Part shown: positions 11,108-21,600 of the stretch, in pieces
Layout of the letters: every line of letters begins with the position of its first letter
How positions within the stretch are numbered: the first letter of the stretch is position 1
From: Mesostigma viride
Taxonomy: Eukaryota > Streptophyta > Mesostigmatophyceae > Mesostigmatales > Mesostigmataceae
Assembly (NCBI GenBank): GCA_009746045.1
Contig: RPFO01000022.1
Coordinates: 3,018,943 to 3,082,942, forward strand
Reading direction: 5' to 3'
DNA length: 64,000 nucleotides
Program-made: the position numbers and the translations under genes
The notes under the pieces: model-generated
What the model was told of the DNA's origin: nothing
Database searches by the model: none
What the model saw: the letters and a program-made list of their open reading frames with translations, nothing else

Positions 11108-11510
11108 AACCCGTTTACTCCAGGAATAGAGGAAGGAAACACAACTACACTGCCGTGACCCAAGCCTAAATGTGTCAATTCACTTAACACACGCCGAGTG
11201 CACACACAAAGGTAGAACGCGCATAAATGGTCACCAACGGTCCAACACGCTCGGGCCGACATGGCCCTCGCCTACAGATGCACGCTAGTCCACTACATCT
11301 ACTGATGCACGCTGGTCCACTACATTCTACCACAGGATAAGGACCACTAGTAAAGTACGCGGCGCGGCGCCCAACAGCACCCAATGTACCACAGTACTGT
11401 TACGAGGACAATAATGTCCCGGTAGGAGCCTAAACGTAAACCTAGGGACAACCGAGGCAAAAGACCTAATTTACGTCCGTAACTACAACGAATTGTTACG
11501 CGACGTAACA
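11108..11510 (-). repeat. Probable 5' LTR of the Ty3-type element
   Basis: On the minus strand the sequence starts TGTTACGTCGCG at 11510. The outer 57 bases recur exactly at 701-757. It contains a short tandem duplication of about 29 bases (11277-11336). The inner boundary and primer-binding site were not identified, so only the outer edge is firm. Confidence 0.55.
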
Positions 11511-11511
11511 G

Positions 11512-12121
11512 TAGTCCACACATGGCTCACTAAGGCTGAACTGGACAAGCAAGAACACCGATGCAGTCTTGCTGGCAGGCCATAAAGACAAGTGGGATGA
11601 CTTTAGGGGGGCAATGTTGTTCATCCAGCAAAGCCTAGAACCTTTTTCCACTGTCAAAGAAGCCAAGGTCAACAAGGTGCAAGGGGGGGGGGAAATCAGG
11701 AAGGCTCGAGCAGCTAGGGGGTCCAAGCAGGAAAAAGTTGATCCAAGAGGTGGTGGCACGGGTCAACTGAAGGCGGTTTTCAAGGGTCCTCAGCAAGGTA
11801 AACAGAAGGGGGGGGCGTCCAAGTGCAGAAGGGTAAGTCAGACAAGTGGGCCGACAGGGGAACCCAGGCAGCAAAGCAGGGTCCTCCCAGGGGAACAGCC
11901 AGAAAGGTAAGCCCCATGATTCCTCTTTGTACTGCACCAGATGCTCGTGCAAGGGGCACGTGAGGGATGATTGCTGGAAGGGCAAGCCTGAACATGCCTC
12001 TGACGTTGATTTGTCCGGCCCAGGGTCATGCTGGGAGCCGCGTCTCCCACTACTACCTGCAGGGGGACGCTGCAACAGGCCACGGAAGGGAGCCGGTCTA
12101 GATTTGGCGGCCAACTGCTAA
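11512..12121 (+). pseudogene. Retroelement Gag remnant with zinc knuckle
   Basis: Two overlapping plus frames (11569-11910, then 11846-12121) form a broken Gag C-terminus. A Gly/Gln/Lys-rich stretch leads into CTRCSCKGHVRDDCW, a CX2CX4HX4C nucleocapsid knuckle at about 11932-11976. The frame shifts within a G-rich run near 11800. It begins directly beyond the Ty3 LTR edge, so the Ty3 element may have inserted into or beside this older element. The family is uncertain; a copia-like Gag is possible. Confidence 0.55.
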
Positions 12122-12350
12122 TCATGCCTGGCACGCACCCATTGCAATCATCGCTTTTCCCGATTGCTAACATCAACACAAACGACTGCTAACATCAACC
12201 GCGACGTGTGGCATCAACACACTAAAGGCACGTGTGATAAAACAGTCAACACACTAAAGGCACGTGTAATAAGCCTGCACCAGGGTGTGACACCTGCATG
12301 GTCTGGCATAATCAGCGTCACATTGAAGTCCTGCAAATCCCGTTAATTTT

Positions 12351-12480
12351 CCAGCTCCAGCTCCAGCTCCAGCTCCAGCTCCAGCTCCAGCTCCAGCTCC
12401 AGCTCCAGCTCCAGCTCCAGCTCCAGCTCCAGCTCCAGCTCCAGCTCCAGCTCCAGCTCCAGCTCCAGCTCCAGCTCCAG
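12351..12480. repeat. (CCAGCT)n microsatellite
   Basis: Perfect hexanucleotide array of about 22 copies. Open frames through it (Gln/Leu or Glu/Leu repeats) are artefacts of the repeat. Confidence 0.97.
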
Positions 12481-12579
12481 CGGGCAGGTACGCAGCGTAC
12501 CATGCAGCCTCCGAGGTTTAGGTTCATGGGCGGTCACCGAATGATGACTGTGTCACTTATGGATCTGAACTTGAAAACG

Positions 12580-12812
12580 TAACCGGGTGTACTGCTGTAG
12601 CAATGCTGACATTCGGCGGCGTAACTCACGCAGACGCGAGTAAATGTACTGCCGCAGCAATTCAGTATGCCGACATCGTCACCAAGTGTTATACCGCCGT
12701 AGCAATACTGACCTTTTCTGGTGTAGCTCACGCCGCCCGGCGCAAGTGAACTACCGAAGCAATTCTGACATCCGCCGGCGTACCTCACGCAGACGTTGTT
12801 GAAACCCGGCCC
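12580..12812. repeat. Degenerate ~60-bp tandem repeat
   Basis: About four diverged units share GTACTGCYGYAGCAAT followed, after a gap, by GGCGTARCTCACGCAGACG or similar. Read on the minus strand, the units stay in frame from 12821 to 12534 and give a Cys/Tyr-rich repeat (VCVRYAGGCQNC, VCVSYAAECQHC). The preserved Cys spacing may be real coding history or simply the in-frame period. Confidence 0.5.
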
Positions 12813-13290
12813 CGGTCGCAACTCCCCATGGAGCTTGCGACTAACCTACTGACAGTTTCCGACTGCCAGTACTCTAGTCTGCGGACGACATAGCGCACAT
12901 CCGTGATGCCATATCCGCGGCGCAGGCCCCCTTGCCCTCGTAGAGCATGACCCGGACAGCGGTCTTCCAGTACACCGGCGGGTGGAGGCCATCTCGTAGA
13001 ATCTGGTTGCAAACGCCCGGCCCGGAGGAAGGGCTCAAGCTCAGGCATCTTAATCACCTCCGGTGAAATATTGTCCACTAGCTCCCATGGCAGCATCGTG
13101 GGGGCCGTCCACCAGGGGGCCAGCTAGAGAGCGGTGGGACCAGGTATTCCGTTTCGCGGGTGGGCGCCTGCGGGGGCTCAATAGGTCCGCCGCGGCTAGC
13201 CGTAGGGCGTGCAGCGGCAGCGGGGTCGAGCGGGGGGCCGGTGCCGGTCCAGGAGCCCCCGATAGTTTGGCCTGGGAGCTGAACCAAAGC
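12785..13290 (-). pseudogene. Possible retroelement coding remnant
   Basis: Minus frames 13287-13078 and 13096-12785 may belong to one broken protein. The second includes WELVDNISPEVIKMPELEPF, which reads like genuine protein, followed by an Arg-rich stretch. No domain is recognised, and its place among repeats suggests a transposon remnant. Confidence 0.25.
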
Positions 13291-13640
13291 TCAAGGCGCT
13301 CACTGGGGGCCCCGGGATGTCAGCCCTTTGCGTTTCCCGGCGTCCGGTGAGACAGTCGCGAGACCGCCATGCCGCCTTGTGCTGGTTGGCGGCCGTGTGG
13401 CGATTGATCTTGCCGCTGCAAGTGTCTCCACCTCCTCTGCGTGTGCGGCAGTTTATGCTTGCATGAGTAAGCCGCTCATGGTATGGGTACAGGTCCTCCC
13501 GGCATGCGGCGGGCCTTCACTAGCGCCAGCCGGGCGGCGACCACCCGGGCATCGCGCAGGTATAGCCGGCGGGGCTGGGCGGGCGCTTTGTTGCTCAGGG
13601 AGTCTGGTTGAGAGCCGAGATACACGGATCGCATGAACAG
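13291..13640. other. No gene seen
   Basis: GC-rich sequence between two coding remnants. Short open frames are present without recognisable motifs. Confidence 0.4.
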
Positions 13641-14362
13641 TTCCCGGCACCCGTGCTCCTCACCTTTAAGTACATGGCGAACAAGCTGGCGTTCCCCCCG
13701 CCGGTCCGGGGAATGGATGCCGCAAGAAGCTCTCGAGGACTCGCTTCAAGCTGGACGACGACTTGACCCCGGCCCAGCAACAGCGGCGACGCGAGCTATG
13801 GCCGACCTACCTTCAGCTCCGGCAGAGCGCAGGGGGGAAGCCGGTATACTGGAGGGGGGCGGTCATCCACGTTGACCACAAGCCCTCTGGCAGCCCCCTC
13901 CTGCCACCTAGTCAGACTAGGGAATCCATACCAGTAGTGTAGATTAGTCAGGCTTAGCCTAGCATGTGGCCCACGCGCATGTGCGCCCATAATGGCCCCC
14001 ATGGATGTTGCCTTCAGAATTTAGCCAAGCCATGCCTATAATGGGACCCCCATGGATGTTGCATTAAGAATTTAGCCATGCTATGCCTATGCAGAGAGAT
14101 GCTCTCTGTTGAGAAGCCATGCCCTAGCTCTTGTATAGCCATTGTGATCTTCCTCCCCCGTGCCGGGATCCCCTTAGTTGGGTTGAACCCGAGACAGCAT
14201 GGTGGTGCCGGTGCCCTTGAGGCACCTAGAGCAAGTGTTGCTTACATTCCACTCTTGCAGGAAGCAGCCCAGAATGTAAAGCCATATGCCCCTTCTCCGG
14301 GATATGTGCCACATGTACACCCAACGGAGTTATGTTTCTAATTAATTAGTTAATTAATTAAT
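13640..14362 (+). mobile_element. 3' part of a LINE-like element with (TTAA)n tail
   Basis: Frame-shifted plus coding at about 13720-13910 reads TRFKLDDDLTPAQQQRRREL and then WPTYLQLRQS and YWRGAVIHVD. This pattern resembles the C-terminal domain of L1-type ORF1 / transposase_22 proteins, which bind nucleic acid. About 450 bases further on, the sequence ends CAACGGAGTTATGTTTCT followed by an AATTAATTAGTTAATTAATTAAT tail (14341-14362). The last 50 or so bases before the tail recur, reversed, at 36261-36305, where they form a clean insertion with target-site duplication. That supports this as the 3' terminus of a target-primed retrotransposon. Confidence 0.6.
13985..14085. repeat. Two-copy ~50-bp tandem repeat
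   Basis: Two diverged copies of a unit containing CCCATGGATGTTGC and AATTTAGCCA. They lie within the LINE-like 3' region. Confidence 0.6.
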
Positions 14363-15259
14363 GAACAGTTCGTAGGGTGGATGAGAACCAGGCCGCATTT
14401 GGCATCCAGGTACGTGCATTAAAGGTTGCGCAGCCCCGAAAGACCTGATTGCGTCGCGGCGCTTCTTCTCCTCGGACCATGCACTTCTCCCGGCGACCGC
14501 GGACGGGGTGTAGGCAGGTCCAATCAGGGCATGGGCAGGTCGTAATTTTCTAGCAGGAAATTACTTAGCACATAGACTGCGTCAACGATCACGTAGTATG
14601 TACCAATCAAGGAACCTTGAACCCCTACCTACAACGATCGAGGAGGGAGGGCGCCCTCGACTAGCTTGCAACAGCTGCTCCCATAGCTGCCGCAAGTGGG
14701 CGGGCCACAGAGGACTCTGTCTGCATATGATGGTGCACAGCCCCAACTGTGGGCCGTGTAATTACAACACTTTGAAGTAGGCTGACATGAACATGCATCA
14801 TATGCATGCCACCAAAACACAACCTCGAAAAACATGCATGCATGTGATTTGGCGATCAAGGTTGTTCAAGCTATTCATCGGATTCGTGTCACTTGCATCG
14901 AGTTAGCTTCAGTATACGCTCATGTTCTCGACCATGCATGCAGCAAGTGTGCATGGCTCAGAACTTACTAAAGCATATAGCAGTAGTTGGTTGTAAATAA
15001 AATAAATAAGCAACTTACGCTGCACCATACAAAAGAAACTAGTCGGTCACAGCTTCATCGAAGTATTGGATGTGTTAGCTGTAGACCCATCGAAAACTTT
15101 AATATACAAACTTAGATCCTAACAGCAATGGAGGCTCTCGAGATCAAAATTTGAACTTACGGTAGAGAACCTTGCGACATCAGGCCTGTGCTGCCTCATT
15201 GATATACTGCGCACACTGGCACCGGCCAGCTCTGGGAGCACAGAGGGACCCCAGATCGA
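14363..15259. other. 3' flank of channel gene; no gene seen
   Basis: AT-moderate sequence with several GCATGCATG clusters (about 14795-14945). It probably contains the 3' UTR and terminator of the minus-strand channel gene, but I could not identify a convincing poly(A) signal. Short open frames are unconvincing. Confidence 0.4.
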
Positions 15260-15625
15260 CTAGCCCTGGTGCTGTGGCCCTGCCGCAGCGTCCGGCGACT
15301 CGTCAGTCGTGTCCGTGCAAGTGTGCTCCACAGGCGTAGGCCCTTCAGGGTCGATGTTTAGATGTGGTGTATAATGAGAAGAGGCCAGCTTGGTGAGCTT
15401 GGTATTGCTTCCTGTAGGTATACTATGAGGCTCCGCGCAGGCGGTCTTCTGTGGCAAAGGGTCAGATATGTCAGATCTGGAAGTGGCTGCGCTGGCAGTC
15501 CCGTTGACAGCCAGCAGCAGCTGCTCCAGCTTGTGGTCGAGGCTCAGTAACATGAGCTTGGACGCGGCATGCTGCGCGTCAAACTTTTGCTCCATCTCGG
15601 CCACGCGCGTCATGATCACGTCGAA
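15260..15625 (-). CDS. K+ channel last exon (coiled coil, stop)
   Basis: The acceptor TTTACAG at about 15626-15632 precedes TTC GAC GTG. The exon encodes [18 protein letters not shown] and a heptad-patterned Leu/Ile segment ([18 protein letters not shown]), a probable short coiled coil for subunit assembly. A Ser/Thr/Pro-rich tail follows, with a stop at 15260. It joins the IQ exon in phase 0. Confidence 0.75.
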   Translation of the reverse strand, partial: FDVIMTRVAEMEQKFDAQHAASKLMLLSLDHKLEQLLLAVNGTASAATSRSDISDPLPQKTACAEPHSIPTGSNTKLTKLASSHYTPHLNIDPEGPTPVEHTCTDTTDESPDAAAGPQHQG

Positions 15626-18600
15626 CTGTAAACATGGATATCACAATTCAAGGATGTGACGGGTGGCAAGGTGAGGAAGTAGGTAGCTAGGTAAGAAGCG
15701 CATGTGTCACAATCATGTCGAAGTGCATGCAGGTGCGCCAGCAATGCAGTGTGCGAAAGTGGTAAATAATTAGTAAGTAGTAGGCAGGTCAGTACCATGA
15801 GCGCCATAATCACATAACACTAAACACGAGGAAATGGCGGGGATAACACATGGCAAGGACATGACAGGTGGCAAGGTCAGAAGTAGGTAAGTAACACGCA
15901 TGGTTGCAAGGACATGACAGGTAGCATGGTCAATAAGGAGGCAAGTTACACGCATGCCATGATCACATCGGACTGTGCATGCCAGTGACCATCAGGGTTG
16001 TACACCTTGTACGCACGAGACCATGCACAAAAGACCATGCCTAGTCAGCAAGGGCGAGAAGGGCATCTGTCCGCAATTCATACTCGACTACACTCTCATG
16101 CATAGTCCACCTACCAAGTTAATCAAATAAGTTGTCGTACATATAACAATGATAATATTGATAATAGGTGCCGACCCACTTTGAATGCCTGGCCGGCATC
16201 TGCCTTCTATATTTGATAAACTTGCTGGGAAACGCTGCGTGCAATTGAAGTAATCAATTACCTTGCCTGGCACCCATAGCGCTTGCACCACAATTATCAG
16301 CTGATTATTCACTATAGTCCATACAAGCGTATGACCACTCCACTCACTATTCACGACTGCGCCTTGCGCCGCTCCGTGCTTCAACACTCCACGCACCTAA
16401 TGCCTTACCATAAAACATACTGTAGACAGTACGTACAGTATGTATGTAGACAGTATGTACAGTAGATGACCCCTTCACCCCTCCACTCAGTTTGGCTGCC
16501 TGTGCTGCGCCCCGCACCTACCTCTTTGTCCCTCACTGCACAACGATCCACAGGTTCTTCACGACAACACGCAAAATTTAGGCACTCCCTTGGGATGCCG
16601 GGGCAGCACGCCGCTGCGCCTCTGCCACGCCTCTCACAGCACAATCATCAACAGGTTCCTTAACGCACTACGTGACGCGGCCTACGTGGTTAAACATGAA
16701 CTAACTGCTTCATACAACAATATTATCGTATTATGTTATGTTATTATCATATTAATTATATTATTATCATACTACTATTACTTATATTATTATTCATACC
16801 ATAATCTTATCAGCTTCAACAATCACCAACAGGTTGATGGTATAACAGGCCAATCGTAGAGTAGCACGTATAAGCAGGCAACCACCCCATCACTTAACAG
16901 GTTAATCGTAGAGTAGCACATATAAGCAGGCAACCACCCCATCACTTAACAGGTTAATCGTAGAGTAGCACGTATAAGCAGGCAACCACCCCACTCACTG
17001 AACAGGTTCATCGTAGAGTAGCACGTATAAGCAGGCAACCACCCCACTCACTGAACAGGTTCATCGTAGAGTAGCACGTATAAGCAGGCAACCACCCCAC
17101 TCACTGAACAGGTTAATCGTAGAGTAGCACATATAAGCAGGCAACCACCCCACTCACTTGACAGGTTAATCGTAGAGTAGCACGTATAAGCAGGCAACCA
17201 CCCCACTCACTTAACAGGTTAATCGTAGAGTAGCACGTATAAGCAGGCAACCACCCCACTCACTGAACAGGTTAATCGTAGAGTAGCACGTATAAGCAGG
17301 CAACCACCCCACTCACTTGGGACGCCTGGGCCGCACGCCGCTCCGCCTCCGCCTCCATGTCCCTCGCTGCTTTTGCCCGCCGCACATAGTCCCGGAATCG
17401 CCGCTGTATGACGCGCGCAGATCGCCGCAGCGCAAACTCCTCGGCGGTGTCCACCCCCTTGAGCATGAGCAGCTTGGCCTCATACATCTGGCAGGGTGGC
17501 GCCGGAGCAGGGGGGTAAAGGGACAAGGGGGAGAAGAGGGTGACGTTGGAGAAGAGGGCGGAAGACAAGAAAGTTGCAAGGAAAAGGAGCAGGGACAAGT
17601 TGTTTCATGGACTACTGTTTCCCAACAAAGTTGCGTAGAGTGGTTGCTCAAGGTGTTTTTCTCCCGGAAAAAAACTTCTTTGCCTCAAATTTCTGCACCT
17701 TCGGTCCGCCTTAAATTGAATTCAGCGGCATGGGAATGGAACATCTTTTTCCCTAATGCCCTACTTGCTCTGGATGGCAACTAGTAGTTTATGCGCTTGC
17801 GCTCCTAGTTCATAATCGCGTTCTGCAAGAGCTCAAGTATTGGTTCCTTCCCATTCCTGCAGTAGCATCCATGCCACTCCCTTAATGTTATGCCACCCCC
17901 ATTCCCCAGCTGGACACCTCCTCGTCCTTCCTTCCTCCCTCTTCTGTACCCCCAACACCCCTACCGAGCCCACCTTGACCAGGTCATATGCCCCCCCTAC
18001 CCCCAGCCCCACCCACCCACCCACCCACCCACCCACCCACCCACCCACCCACCCACCCACCCACCCACCCACCCACCCACCCACCCACCCACCACCCACC
18101 ACCCACCCACCCACCCACCCACCCACCCACCCACCCACCCACCCACCCACCCACCCACCACCCACCCACCCACCCACCCACCCACCCACCCACCCACCCA
18201 CCCACCCACCCACCCACCCACCCACCCACCCACCCACCCACCCACCCACCCACCCACCCACCCACCCACCCACCCACCCACCCACCCACCCACCCACCCA
18301 CCCACCCACCCACCCACCCACCCACCCACCCACCCACCCACCCACCCACCCACCCACCCACCCACCCACCCACCCACCCACCCACCCACCCACCCACCCA
18401 CCCACCCACCCACCACCCACCCACCCACCCACCCACCCACCCACCCACCCACCCACCCACCCACCCACCCACCCACCCACCCACCCACCCACCCACCCAC
18501 CCACCCACCCACCCACCCACCCACCCACCCACCCACCCACCCACCCACCCACCCACCCACCCACCCACCCACCCACCCACCCACCCACCCACCCACCCAG

Positions 18601-21600
18601 CCACCCACCCACCCACCCACCCACCCACCCACCCACCCACCCACCCACCCACCCACCCACCCACCCACCCACCCACCCACCCACCCACCCACCCACCCAC
18701 CCACCCACCCACCCACCCACCCACCCACCCACCCACCCACCCACCCACCCACCCACCCACCCACCCACCCAGCCACCCAGCCACCCACCCACCCACCCAC
18801 TCACCCAGCCACCCACCCACCCACCCAGCCACCCAGCCACCCAGCCACCCACCCACCCACCCACCCACCCACCCACCCACCCACCCACCCACCCACCCAC
18901 CCACCCACCCACCCACCCACCCCACCCACCCACCCACCCACCCACCCACCCACCCACCCACCCACCCACCCACCCACCCACCCACCCACCCAACCACTCA
19001 CCCACCCACCCAAGCTTACCTTGACCAGGTATTACACACCCGCCCGACCTCCACCCCTCACTTACCCCCACACCAAGTTTAGCTTGACAGTTTAGTTGCT
19101 GCAAGAGTCAAAAACTAACCTTTACTAGGTCATAACCCACCCAAACCCCTCCCCCAACTCCCCCCCCCCCCTCTCACCTTCACCAAATCGTTCCCTTCGC
19201 CCACAAAGTCAGCCAGCCGCTGCCGGTGCGGCGACCATGCCAGTCCCAGCTGCCTCGCCCGTCGCTCCATCCCGCGAATGCGCTCCACTTTACGGAAGGC
19301 TTTTGCGTACGCCAGCACGTGCTGCCGAAACACGTGGTGCAGCATGGCGCGGTGCAGGGACTCCTGCGGGCAAAGGGGGAAGATTTTGTTCCAAGTTTGG
19401 TGACGCGGGTAGGTGGAATAAATAGGGGGGAGGGGTAGGGGGAGGGGGTGGGGGTGGGGGTGGGGGTGGGGGACGCAGAGGGGAAAAGGGCGTTATCTCC
19501 TGTAGGAGATACAGGTATTAGGCCTGGATGTGGAGAAAGAAATATTTAATAATTATTTTATCACAATCATTTAACAATGACAACGTACGGCGGAAAGTTC
19601 TTACAACCATAAGTAGAGCAAATTATATGAAGGCAAGACAGGGCAATGCAGGCATGGTACGACCAAATAGAGTGTCCAACGTAGCAACCACCTTTTAAGT
19701 GGATTGTTTCCATTTTATGAACTTGAAAGTAAAACCATCAAAATCTTTGCTCTTTCATTGAAAACTTTCGTTGTTCTTGACCTAAGGCTCGGGCTCTTGT
19801 TGAGGCCTGCCTTCAAAGTTACATGAAAAATTGCATGAAAATAGCATCAAAAGCGCATCAAATTTGCTTCAAAATCGCATCAAAGATGCATCAAAATCGG
19901 ATCCGAATTGCATCAAAGTGAACAGCATGCAAACTGCAGCCCTGGACCCTTCTCACCTTCAGACTCGGAAAGCGTGTCAAGGGAAGCCACCAAAACCGCA
20001 TCGAAACCACATCAAACTCGCACTGATTCTCACCTTTAGGCTAGGGAATTGGTCGAGGCAGGCCATCAAGTTCTCCCGCGAGCACCGGTACACATCCGTG
20101 AACGCGAGCGTCCATGCTGTGTAGTACCGCCGCTTGGCACTGTACACCATGTCCTTGCCCAGGACCGTCCCGGAGACAAACAGCGCGCCCTGCGAGGCCA
20201 CCACGCCCCGCTCGATGATGTACATTTGGGCTGCCTCCTCGTTGTAGTGGATGATGGTCTCTTGGGGGGGGTAGGTCACCGGCTCCAGCTTGGACGCGAG
20301 CAGCGTGATGAAGGCAAGGGGAGCGTCGCCAAAGACGTCGAGACGGCGGAGCACTTTGGCGTACATTTGCTCCGCGACCTGTGGGAAGCAACAGCGTTGT
20401 CGGTAGTAGTATCGTAGTATATAAATAAGTAGCTGGTACCTTTCTTTACCACGAAGGTTTTGAGGAGTCGGGCATTGGCGTGCACTTGCTCCGCAACCAG
20501 TGGGAGGGGGCAGCATCATGGATAGGGATGAGAGGTGGGTGGCGGGTGACAGGATGGCACTACGGGAAGTCTACTGATGTTTATGGGTACTTTGTAATGT
20601 TTCAGAACTTGTGGGGATTCTACGGATTACATTCGCTCAGCCACATGCGGGAGACCGGAGTCGACAGCCTTTTGAGCGCAGGACACAACCGGAAAGGTCT
20701 CCTGTGAAAATATAAATTCAAAATTTAATTTGATGAAACTTGGGGGGGTATGATGCAGGTGTCCATACGCTCGGCGGCCTGTCACCAACGTCAGCATCAC
20801 GTATAGGGGTGAGGGGTGGGTGGATGGCGAGGTTTCAGCGCTCATGGGGAGTCCAGCGATGTCTATGGGTAGCTTGTCATGTTTCAGAACTTTTGGGGAT
20901 CTAAGTGACGGCGTACATTCGCTCGGCACCTGTGGGACCCGACAGCAATTTGACTGAGAACAGTAGTGGCATTGTTGTGTACAATAACTTAAATATAGGA
21001 AGATTTGGGGAGCTCAAGTGCAGGTGTATGATTGTCCAGTGACCTGCGGACGACAGCGCGGTGAGTATGAAGCGTAACAGGCAGCCGGTGAATGTTTCCA
21101 TGGTCCGGTGAATGTTTCCATGGTCCGGTGAATGTTTCCATGGTCCGGTGAATGTTTCCATGGTCCGGTGAATGTTTCCATGGTCCGGTGAATGTTTCCA
21201 TGGTCCGGTGAATGTTTCCATGGTCCCATGGGGAAGGGGAGGCGCAGGTGTACATGTGCGATGCCCAGTGCGGACGTCAGCAATCAATCCATACTAGTAT
21301 CTTCAAGGCCCATGACGCTGCTGCAAGGCCAAATGGGTGCTGGCGAGGATATTTTCACCGACCATCGGGGAGCTGGCATGAGTCCAGGGGGGGCAGGGAT
21401 GGGGAATGATGAGGCACACGGATGGGTAAGTGTAGGATAAATGTAGGGGTTTAGGGTTTAGGGTGTAGGATAAATGTAGGGGTATGCCGCTGTTTAGGGT
21501 TTAGGGTTTAGGGTGTATGATAAATGTAGGGGTATGCCGCTGTTTAGGGTTTAGGGTTTAGGGTGTAGGATAAATGTAGGGGTATGCCGCTGTTTACGGT

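Larger units (their letters stand above)
4003..11510 (-). mobile_element. Ty3/chromovirus-type LTR retrotransposon
   Basis: Order on the minus strand: LTR edge (11510), small leader ORF (11107-10733), viroplasmin-like ORF (10405-10013), gag with CCHC zinc knuckle (9888-8115), protease-RT-RNase H (about 8110-5639), integrase with C-terminal chromodomain-like segment (5529-4003). The PR-RT-RH-INT order and chromodomain place it with Ty3/gypsy chromoviruses. Gag has two frameshifts and pol is broken between RNase H and integrase, so this copy is not intact. A matching full 3' LTR was not found; only its outer 57 bases recur at 701-757. Confidence 0.85.

Noticed and set aside
17833-19104. Long open frames of Trp-Val-Gly-Gly or Pro-Thr-His repeats
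   Set aside because: Pure consequence of the (ACCC)n array; open on both strands and several frames.
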